From the NCBI GenBank assembly GCA_946481405.1, contig CAMLNY010000079.1, positions 1-6,180 of the forward strand: a DNA stretch of 6,180 nt. Direction: 5' to 3'. The DNA comes from an uncultured Brevundimonas sp. (GTDB taxonomy: Bacteria; Pseudomonadota; Alphaproteobacteria; Caulobacterales; Caulobacteraceae). This document shows, in pieces, positions 1-6,180 of this stretch (position 1 is the first letter of the stretch; each line of letters starts with the position of its first letter). The notes under the pieces are model-generated. The model was not told where the DNA came from. It was given only the letters and a program-made list of their open reading frames with translations, and did not search any database. The position numbers and the translations under genes were made by a program.

Positions 1-1925
<1,925 letters not shown>

Positions 1926-1934
1926 GGGAGAGGG

Positions 1935-1940
1935 TCCTCT
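1935..1940 (-). promoter_or_regulatory. Ribosome binding site of acnA
   Basis: AGAGGA on the minus strand lies 9 nt before the ATG at 1925 and fixes that start. The site is one arm of a short inverted repeat (AGAGG at 1929-1933 against CCTCT at 1936-1940 on the plus strand), so it could fold weakly on itself. The loop would be too tight for the full 5 bp to form, so a strong regulatory effect is unlikely. Confidence 0.7.
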
Positions 1941-2031
1941 GGTCAAAGCCGCCCGGACATCCGGTTGCGCCGTCTCGCGGCGATCGCAGGGGCGCACAGG
2001 TCCCTTGCGCGCGCGGCGACAGCCTGCTGCG

Positions 2032-2057
2032 GCGACCGCGCATATAGCTCCGGTCGC
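2032..2057. repeat. 7-bp inverted repeat centred on the acnA -10 box
   Basis: GCGACCG (2032-2038) and CGGTCGC (2051-2057) are perfect inverted copies separated by 12 bp. The midpoint, 2044.5, coincides exactly with the midpoint of the candidate -10 box at 2041-2048. Arms of 7 bp with a 26-bp span are the usual size of an operator for a dimeric repressor, and binding here would block RNA polymerase. No known regulator's consensus is recognised. Chance is possible because the arms are GC-rich in a GC-rich genome. Confidence 0.45.
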
Positions 2058-2069
2058 GGGGTCCGTCCA
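2041..2069 (-). promoter_or_regulatory. Candidate sigma-73-type promoter of acnA
   Basis: On the minus strand, TGGACGG (2069-2063) is followed after 14 nt by GCTATATG (2048-2041). The Caulobacter housekeeping promoter consensus is TTGACGS, a 10-14 nt spacer, then GCTANAWC; the two boxes match at 6 of 7 and 7 of 8 positions with an allowed spacer. Transcription would begin near 2034-2036, giving acnA an unusually long untranslated leader of about 110 nt. That leader contains small dyads such as CCGGA/TCCGG at 1953-1964. The call is by pattern only; the orientation fits acnA, and I found no equally good plus-strand promoter for ccmA in this region. Confidence 0.55.
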
Positions 2070-2115
2070 TGTATCCACTTCCTCTGCGGGGACATTGAGA
2101 ACGGGTCGCAAAATG

Positions 2116-2120
2116 AAGGG
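2116..2120 (+). promoter_or_regulatory. Ribosome binding site of ccmA
   Basis: AAGGG ends 9 nt before the GTG at 2130 and supports that codon as the ccmA start. The in-frame upstream region, open back to 1965, has no comparable site and would add about 55 residues not found in the family. Confidence 0.5.
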
Positions 2121-2129
2121 CTTGGGGGC

Positions 2130-2753
2130 GTGATCGCGACCGTGTCCGTGACCGGTCTGACGCTGTCGCGCGGCGAGCGGACCCTGTTCCGCGACCTGTC
2201 GTTCGCCCTCCCGTCCGGAGAGGCCGCGGCCCTGACCGGAGCGAACGGCGCGGGCAAGACCAGCCTGCTGCGCGCCGTCGCCGGCTTCCTGCATCCCGAG
2301 GCCGGGGAGATCGCTTTCCGTGACTCCGATGACGAACCGATCGACGCCGAACTGGCCCGCGCGCACGAGGTCCATCTGCTGGGTCATCTGGACGGGCTGA
2401 AGGGCCAGCGCACGGCGCGCGACGAACTGATGTTCCAGTCGCAGTGGCTGGGCCGCAGCCATGACGGCATCGACGAGGCCATCGATACCCTCGGTCTCAA
2501 GCCCCTGCTCGATCTGGAAGTGCGCAAGCTTTCGGCCGGTCAGAGGCGGCGTCTCGCCATGGCCCGCCTGATCGGATCGCCGCGCGCCCTCTGGCTTCTG
2601 GACGAACCGCTCAGCCCGCTCGACGCCAGATGGCGCGAGGCCGTCGGCGCCATGATGGGGCGTCACCTGCAGGGCGGCGGCCTGATCCTCGCCGCCGTTC
2701 ACGACCCCTTGCCGATCCCGGCGCGCCCTCTCGATTTGGGAGCGGGCCGATGA
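2130..2753 (+). CDS. ccmA: Heme exporter / cytochrome c maturation ATP-binding protein CcmA
   Basis: This is the cytoplasmic ATPase subunit of the CcmAB(C) ABC complex of system I cytochrome c maturation. ATP hydrolysis by CcmA drives release of heme-loaded CcmE from CcmC so that heme can be passed to apocytochromes in the periplasm. The predicted protein is 207 residues, the normal length for CcmA. Visible motifs are Walker [10 protein letters not shown] at 37-45 with Lys43, the ABC signature LSAGQ at 134-138, Walker B LWLLDE at 154-159 with catalytic Glu159, a D-loop-like SPLD at 162-165, and switch His191. The start is taken as GTG 2130, behind AAGGG; GTG codons at 2142 and 2148 are alternatives that would shorten the protein by 4 or 6 residues. 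The stop overlaps the ccmB start by 4 bp (ATGA), implying translational coupling. It is divergent from acnA. The function call is confident; the start is fairly confident. Confidence 0.93.
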   Translation: MIATVSVTGLTLSRGERTLFRDLSFALPSGEAAALTGANGAGKTSLLRAVAGFLHPEAGEIAFRDSDDEPIDAELARAHEVHLLGHLDGLKGQRTARDELMFQSQWLGRSHDGIDEAIDTLGLKPLLDLEVRKLSAGQRRRLAMARLIGSPRALWLLDEPLSPLDARWREAVGAMMGRHLQGGGLILAAVHDPLPIPARPLDLGAGR

Positions 2754-3415
2754 GCGCGGCGTCCGTCCTGTTCAGACGCGAACTGGCCCTCGCCTGGGGC
2801 GGCGGCGGCGGGCCGCTGCTGGCGTGCGGCTTCTTCGCCTGCCTGACGACCGTCGTGCCTCTGGCGGCCGGCGGCGATCCGAATGTACTGAAGCCCGTGG
2901 CCTCGGGCATCGCCTGGCTGGCGCTCGCCCTGTCGTCCCTGCTGTCGCTGGAGCGGATGTTCGAACGCGACTTCGAGGACGGAGCGTTGGACCTGCTCGC
3001 CACGGGCCCCCTTCCGCTTGAAGCGGTCGTGGCCATCAAGGCGCTCAGCCAGTGGATCGCGACCGGCCTGCCGCTTGCGGTGACCGCGCCCATCGCCGCG
3101 ATCGCCCTCGGACAGGCTCCGGAACTGCTGCCGCTGACGGCGCTATCGGCCTCGATCGGAGGGCTGGGTTTCGCCTTCACCGGGGCGCTCGGGGCGGCGC
3201 TGGCGCTGGGCGCGCGGCGGGGCGGCCTGTTGATCGCGGTTGTGGTCCTGCCGCTGTTCATTCCGCCGGTGGTGTTCGGCTCAGGGGCGCTCGATCGTGC
3301 GGCGGCGGGTCTCAGCCCCTGGCCCGCTATGGCCCTGCTCGGAGCCTATGTCCTGTTCGCCGGGGTCATCGCCCCGCCGGCGGGCGCCGCGGCGATCCGC
3401 AGCGCCCAGGGGTAG
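2750..3415 (+). CDS. ccmB: Heme exporter / cytochrome c maturation membrane protein CcmB
   Basis: This is the inner-membrane subunit that pairs with CcmA in the ABC complex acting on CcmC-heme-CcmE. The 221 residues match the family length. About six hydrophobic segments are visible, roughly at 21-40, 50-68, 99-119, 127-153, 159-177 and 193-214. Between segments 2 and 3 lies the conserved cytoplasmic region [16 protein letters not shown] (68-83), followed by [16 protein letters not shown] (87-102), both characteristic of CcmB and probably contacting CcmA. The ATG overlaps the ccmA TGA, so the two are one translational unit. The usual next genes ccmC, ccmD and ccmE/G do not follow: the strand switches 9 bp after the stop. 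The heme-handling partners are presumably encoded elsewhere in the genome. Confidence 0.93.
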   Translation: MSAASVLFRRELALAWGGGGGPLLACGFFACLTTVVPLAAGGDPNVLKPVASGIAWLALALSSLLSLERMFERDFEDGALDLLATGPLPLEAVVAIKALSQWIATGLPLAVTAPIAAIALGQAPELLPLTALSASIGGLGFAFTGALGAALALGARRGGLLIAVVVLPLFIPPVVFGSGALDRAAAGLSPWPAMALLGAYVLFAGVIAPPAGAAAIRSAQG

Positions 3416-3424
3416 TCAAGGCCC

Positions 3425-3739
3425 TCAGCGAACCGAGGCGTAGGTGGTCAGCGTTTGCTGCAGACGGCCGTGCTCGCGCGCGTTCATGCAGCGCGGGGCC
3501 GACCAGACCTCGCCCGAAGCCCGGGCCTGAAGGGCCTGTTCCGCCGTGACGAAGGTCGGCGGCGCGCCGTGCTCGCGGCGGAAGGCGCTGCGGGTTGCGG
3601 CGTCGTTCACGCACATCATCACTACGCGCTGGGCGCCGGCGGGCGCCTCGGTCGGCAGGCGGGTCTGCTGGGCCAGGGCCGGCGCGGCGACTGAGGCGGT
3701 CAGGGCTGCGACGGCGACGAAGGTGGTCAAACGGTTCAA
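3425..3739 (-). CDS. Small exported protein of unknown function, two cysteines
   Basis: I do not recognise this family. The 104-residue product has a clear Sec signal peptide: basic Arg3, hydrophobic residues 4-19, and an ALA cleavage site after residue 23, leaving a mature protein of about 81 residues starting QQTRLP. The mature part carries two cysteines, Cys43 (VVMMCVND) and Cys84 (APRCMNAREHG), which could form a disulfide in the periplasm. No membrane segment or lipobox is visible. The start is TTG 3739, chosen because GGAGGAG lies 6 nt upstream; an alternative TTG at 3754 overlaps that site and would put acidic residues before the signal peptide. A good promoter lies just upstream at 3784-3811. 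Its stop is 9 bp from the ccmB stop, in convergent orientation, so co-function with ccmAB is not implied. The signal peptide, G/C-rich third positions and strong ribosome binding site make it a real gene. Confidence 0.8.
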   Translation of the reverse strand: MNRLTTFVAVAALTASVAAPALAQQTRLPTEAPAGAQRVVMMCVNDAATRSAFRREHGAPPTFVTAEQALQARASGEVWSAPRCMNAREHGRLQQTLTTYASVR

Positions 3740-3745
3740 GGCGGT

Positions 3746-3752
3746 CTCCTCC
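3746..3752 (-). promoter_or_regulatory. Strong ribosome binding site deciding a TTG start
   Basis: GGAGGAG on the minus strand ends 6 nt before TTG 3739. It is close to a perfect anti-16S match and is the reason for choosing a TTG start for the small exported protein. Most of it also forms the downstream arm of the inverted repeat at 3747-3783. Confidence 0.8.
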
Positions 3753-3783
3753 AAAGACCAGAAACATGTCTGGGTTCGGAGGA
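3747..3783 (-). repeat. Long imperfect inverted repeat pairing the ribosome binding site with an anti-Shine-Dalgarno arm
   Basis: Read on the minus strand, TCCTCC (3783-3778) is the exact complement of GGAGGA (3752-3747), the ribosome binding site of the small exported gene. Inside these arms GAA (3777-3775) can pair with UUU (3755-3753), including one G-U pair. After a small 1x2 internal loop, CCAGA (3773-3769) pairs with UCUGG (3762-3758) around the hexaloop CAUGUU. In total 14 base pairs could close. As RNA this would bury the ribosome binding site; as DNA it overlaps the -10/+1 region of the candidate promoter at 3784-3811. If transcription starts near 3777, as that promoter predicts, the outer anti-Shine-Dalgarno arm is not transcribed and only the inner hairpin remains. 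Confidence 0.6.
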
Positions 3784-3811
3784 ATTATGCGCGTCGCGGA
3801 GTCTATGTAAA
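3784..3811 (-). promoter_or_regulatory. Candidate promoter of the small exported protein
   Basis: On the minus strand TTTACA (3811-3806), a 16-nt spacer and CATAAT (3789-3784) form a -35/-10 pair, each matching the general sigma-70 consensus at 5 of 6 positions. The block around 3805-3825 is AT-rich, unlike the rest of the window. Transcription is predicted near 3777, about 38 nt before the TTG start, a normal leader length. Confidence 0.5.
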
Positions 3812-3845
3812 GAAAATAAGACAACTCCGTCGCAAACGGATGAAA

Positions 3846-3875
3846 TTGACATCGGCTCGCAGTCGTTGGATCGGG
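3846..3875 (+). promoter_or_regulatory. Possible promoter of the AsmA-family gene
   Basis: A perfect TTGACA occurs at 3846-3851 on the plus strand, 65 nt before the GTG at 3917. No convincing -10 box follows at standard spacing (GATCGG sits at about 17 nt), so only the -35 is supported. If used, transcription would start near 3880. That would exclude the in-frame TTG at 3866 as the gene start and favour GTG 3917. Confidence 0.25.
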
Positions 3876-3916
3876 CGATTGGCGCCTTTCCGGCCCGTCG
3901 CGCGTTGTGCTTCACC

Positions 3917-5989
3917 GTGAAGCGCCTCCTCCCCAACTCGCTGAATCTGCCCGCGAACTGGCAGGACGTGCGCACGCGCGCCCTCGTCCCGGCCGGTGTG
4001 CGGGTGCGTGAATGGCGCGACTGGGTGGTCGAGAACGATCCCGTCTACGGCTCCTTCCGCCGTCCCGGCCGCACCGAGAAGATCGCCGCCTCCGTCACCC
4101 TCGTGCTGATTCTGGCCGTCGTCGTCTTCCTGATGCTCTTCGACTGGAACTGGCTGAGAGGTCCGATCGGCCGCTGGGCCTCGACCAAATATGATCGCGA
4201 AGTGGCGCTTCAGGGCGACCTGGACGTGCACCTGTTCACCTGGACGCCGACCATCATCGTCAACGATCTGAAGTTCGGCGGCCCCGACTGGGCCCGCGAG
4301 GCCGACACCGCCAACGTCGACCGGATCGAGGCCCGCTTCCGGCTGAGGAAATTGTTCGCCGGCCAGATCGAGATGCCGCTTCTGGCCATCACCCGGCCCA
4401 AGGCCGTCCTTATTTCGACCGAGGACGGTCGTCAGAGCTGGGATCTGGAACCGGACAAGCCCGACACCGGCGAGGGCATGAAGCTGCCCCTCATCAACCA
4501 GCTCATCATCCAGGACGGCCGGGTGTCGCTCGACGCCCAGGATCGCGACATCACGCTTGAGGCCGCCATCACGGCGCGCGAGGCGGCGACCGCCAACGAC
4601 GGCGAGTCCGGCTTCCTCCTGACCGGCGAGGGCTCGATCAACGGCTCGCCCCTGACGCTGCGGATCGAGGGCGGTCCCTTCATCAACATCCGCCGCGACC
4701 GGCCGTACCGCTTCGAGGCCACCGTCTCGGGCGCGCGTTCGCGACTCGTCGCAGAGGGCGCCATCACGCGCCCGTTCGATCTGGGTCGCTTCACCTCGAC
4801 CCTCAGCCTTCAGGGTCAGGATCTGAACGACCTCTATATGCTGACCGGCGTCACCCTGCCGAACACCCCGCCCTACCGCCTGTCGGGCTCCCTGACGCGC
4901 AACGACGCCCTGTGGACCTTCAACGACTTCAGCGGCCGGGTCGGCTCGTCCGACCTGTCGGGCGACGTGCGGATCGATGCGAGCGAGCGGCTGCGGGTCG
5001 AGGCCGACCTGGCGTCGCGCCTGCTCGACATCGACGACCTCATGGCCATCCTCGGCGCGGACACCCGCACCAATGCGGGGGGTACGAACACCACGACCGT
5101 GGCCTCGGGCTCGGGCCCGGGCATGCTGCTGCCCGACGCCACCCTGCAGGTCGACCGTCTGCGCACCATGGACGGGAGCCTGACCTACCGGGCGGCGGCG
5201 GTGAAGGCGAACGACCTCGACATCCGCCGGGTCAATCTCGGAGCGAACCTTGAGGGGGGCATCCTTGATCTCGACCCGGTCGCCTTCACCTTCAATCGGG
5301 GCGAGTTGAACGGCACGGCGCGGATCAACGCCACGCGCGACATGCCCTACAGCGCCATCGACTTCCGCCTGGCCGGCTATCCGCTGGAGTCGATCATTCC
5401 GGCCCGGGGCGGCACCGCCCCGATCACCGGCCGGGCCCTGGGCCGCGCGCGTCTGGAAGGTCCGGGGAGCTCGATCCACCGCTTCGCCGCCGCGTCGAAA
5501 GGCTCGGTCAGTCTGGTCGTGCCCCAGGGCGAGATGCGTCGCGCCTTCGCCGAGCTGCTGGGCATCAACGCCAGTGCAGGCTTGCTCCGTCTGTTCAGCG
5601 GCGACCAGTCGCGCAGCACGATCCGCTGCGGCGTCGCCGACTTCGAGGTCACAAACGGCGTCGCCCGAGCCAGAACATTCGTGATCGACACCGACGTGGT
5701 GCTGGCCAAGGGGTCCGGCTCGATCAACCTCGGGACCGAGACGATGGATCTGAAGATCGACGGCGAGTCCAAGAAGCCTCGCCTGCTGCGCCTGTGGACG
5801 CCGATCCTCGTGCGCGGCCAGCTGTCGTCGCCCAGCGTGGGCGTTGAGGCCGGATCGGTCGTGGCCCAGGCCGGCCTCACCGGTCTGCTGGCGGCCGCCG
5901 TCGCGCCGGTCGCCGCCCTGTTCGCCTTCGTCGAGCCGGGTCTGGCCGAGGACGCCGACTGCGGCTCGCTCATCGCCAATGCGCGATGA
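3917..5989 (+). CDS. AsmA-family envelope protein
   Basis: This is a 690-residue member of the AsmA/YhdP/TamB-like superfamily, inner-membrane-anchored periplasmic proteins implicated in phospholipid transport and outer-membrane homeostasis; the specific cargo of this protein is unknown. One membrane segment lies at about 56-75 (IAASVTLVLILAVVVFLMLF), followed by a long periplasmic beta-rich region. AsmA-type blocks include NDFSGRVGSSDLSGDV at 336-351, DGSLTYRA from 419, and the C-terminal AsmA domain with GSGSINLG at 599-606, TPILVRG at 628-634 and SSPSVGV after it. A hydrophobic stretch at about 652-675 and a terminal DADC (Cys682) close the protein; Cys571 is the other conserved-looking cysteine. 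E. coli AsmA is 617 residues. GTG 3917 was chosen because G/C-rich third positions begin there; no good ribosome binding site is visible, and GTG 3968 or 3998 are alternatives. The 55-residue cytoplasmic N-terminus is long for the family. It runs divergently from the small exported gene. Confidence 0.88.
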   Translation: MKRLLPNSLNLPANWQDVRTRALVPAGVRVREWRDWVVENDPVYGSFRRPGRTEKIAASVTLVLILAVVVFLMLFDWNWLRGPIGRWASTKYDREVALQGDLDVHLFTWTPTIIVNDLKFGGPDWAREADTANVDRIEARFRLRKLFAGQIEMPLLAITRPKAVLISTEDGRQSWDLEPDKPDTGEGMKLPLINQLIIQDGRVSLDAQDRDITLEAAITAREAATANDGESGFLLTGEGSINGSPLTLRIEGGPFINIRRDRPYRFEATVSGARSRLVAEGAITRPFDLGRFTSTLSLQGQDLNDLYMLTGVTLPNTPPYRLSGSLTRNDALWTFNDFSGRVGSSDLSGDVRIDASERLRVEADLASRLLDIDDLMAILGADTRTNAGGTNTTTVASGSGPGMLLPDATLQVDRLRTMDGSLTYRAAAVKANDLDIRRVNLGANLEGGILDLDPVAFTFNRGELNGTARINATRDMPYSAIDFRLAGYPLESIIPARGGTAPITGRALGRARLEGPGSSIHRFAAASKGSVSLVVPQGEMRRAFAELLGINASAGLLRLFSGDQSRSTIRCGVADFEVTNGVARARTFVIDTDVVLAKGSGSINLGTETMDLKIDGESKKPRLLRLWTPILVRGQLSSPSVGVEAGSVVAQAGLTGLLAAAVAPVAALFAFVEPGLAEDADCGSLIANAR

Positions 5990-5993
5990 GGCC

Positions 5994-6007
5994 GGACGAC
6001 GTCGTCC
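5994..6007. repeat. Perfect 14-bp palindrome after the AsmA-family gene
   Basis: GGACGACGTCGTCC is fully self-complementary and begins 4 nt after the TGA. As RNA it could form at most a 5-bp stem with a 4-nt loop. No T-run follows, so it is not a convincing intrinsic terminator. It could be a protein-binding site for the gene starting at 6049; its core GACGTC recurs at 6038-6043, just before that gene. Confidence 0.4.
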
Positions 6008-6048
6008 CTCGTATCTGACGGCGATCCCATCGTGAGAGACGTCGCCCC

Positions 6049-6180
6049 ATGACCCGCAGAGGCCTGTTCGCGCCCGCCCTAGGCGCGTTCGCCGCATCGC
6101 TCGCGGCCGGCGCCGCGAGCCTCGGATCCACGATGCTCGGCAAGCTCCTCGGCCTCGGCGCCATCGGCGGTGTCTCCATC
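6049..6180 (+). CDS. N-terminus of an unidentified, probably exported protein, cut by window end
   Basis: Only 44 codons are visible, open to the window edge, so no family can be named. The product begins MTRRGLFAPALGAFAASLAAG and continues Gly/Ala/Leu-rich to the end. TRRGLF resembles a twin-arginine (Tat) motif (S/T-R-R-x-hydrophobic-hydrophobic), followed by an Ala-rich hydrophobic stretch, so a Tat or Sec signal or a membrane anchor is likely. Third codon positions are mostly G or C in this frame, supporting coding. The ribosome binding site is weak (GAGAG at 6034-6038, 10 nt upstream). It lies 59 bp after the AsmA-family stop in the same direction and might be co-transcribed. A minus-strand frame through the same bases is the competing reading but looks like a shadow. 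Confidence 0.5.
   Translation, partial: MTRRGLFAPALGAFAASLAAGAASLGSTMLGKLLGLGAIGGVSI

Noticed and set aside
1965..2129. A 55-residue N-terminal extension of CcmA
   Set aside because: The frame is open, but it would make CcmA far longer than the family, lacks a ribosome binding site, and would be antisense to the acnA leader.
2113..2133. Six-codon ORF (MKGLGA) whose TGA overlaps the ccmA GTG
   Set aside because: A GTGA overlap could couple translation, but this ATG has no clear ribosome binding site and the AAGGG inside it is better explained as the ccmA site. Short ORFs of this kind are common by chance.
2611..3261. Minus-strand open frame opposite ccmA/ccmB
   Set aside because: It is Ser/Arg/Pro/Ala-rich with no motif and lies opposite two confidently identified genes; it is a shadow.
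3787..3810. Seven-codon ORF (MRVAESM) behind a perfect GGAGGA on the plus strand
   Set aside because: It looks like a leader peptide, but GGAGGA is the outer arm of the inverted repeat, and ATTATG is the complement of the minus-strand -10 CATAAT. The spacer of 3 nt is too short, and no plus-strand promoter precedes it.
3840..3920. 26-codon ORF starting MKLTSARSRW and ending with a GTGA overlap on the AsmA-family start
   Set aside because: It has no ribosome binding site, mixed third-position bases, and the TTGACA box of the possible promoter lies inside it, so its ATG would not be in the transcript. A coupled leader is possible but unsupported.
3803..6097. A 764-codon minus-strand open frame antisense to the AsmA-family gene
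   Set aside because: The plus strand encodes a recognisable AsmA protein with a membrane segment and C-terminal AsmA motifs. The antisense product is Arg/Gly/Gln/Asp-rich without any domain and is a composition shadow.

Overview
This is a GC-rich window (roughly two thirds G+C, with strong G/C preference at third codon positions). Gene content, codon habit and a promoter resembling the Caulobacter housekeeping consensus suggest an alphaproteobacterium of the Caulobacterales type, for example a Brevundimonas relative. The taxon is an inference; the gene identities below rest on motifs read directly from the sequence.

Layout. (1) Positions 1-1925, minus strand: aconitase acnA, missing its C-terminal quarter at the window edge. 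(2) 1926-2129: a 204-bp divergent intergenic region with a good acnA promoter whose -10 box sits at the exact centre of a 7-bp inverted repeat. (3) 2130-3415, plus strand: ccmA and ccmB, overlapping by 4 bp, encoding the ATPase and membrane subunits of the cytochrome c maturation ABC complex. The operon stops after ccmB; no ccmC follows. (4) 3425-3739, minus strand: a small exported protein of unknown function with two cysteines, tail to tail with ccmB across 9 bp and starting at TTG behind a strong ribosome binding site. (5) 3740-3916: a second divergent intergenic region holding a good minus-strand promoter, a long hairpin-forming inverted repeat that includes the ribosome binding site of the small gene, and a possible plus-strand -35 box. 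(6) 3917-5989, plus strand: an AsmA-family inner-membrane-anchored envelope protein. (7) 5994-6007: a perfect 14-bp palindrome just after the asmA-like stop. (8) 6049-6180, plus strand: the start of another gene with an export-signal-like N-terminus, cut by the window end.

Functionally this is a stretch of ordinary chromosomal housekeeping genes: central carbon metabolism, cytochrome c biogenesis and envelope maintenance. I see no mobile element, CRISPR array, RNA gene, phage gene or defence system, and no previously undescribed multi-gene system. The most interesting signals are in the two divergent intergenic regions: dyad symmetries placed precisely on candidate promoter and ribosome-binding elements. 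The very long open frames antisense to acnA and to the asmA-like gene are composition shadows.
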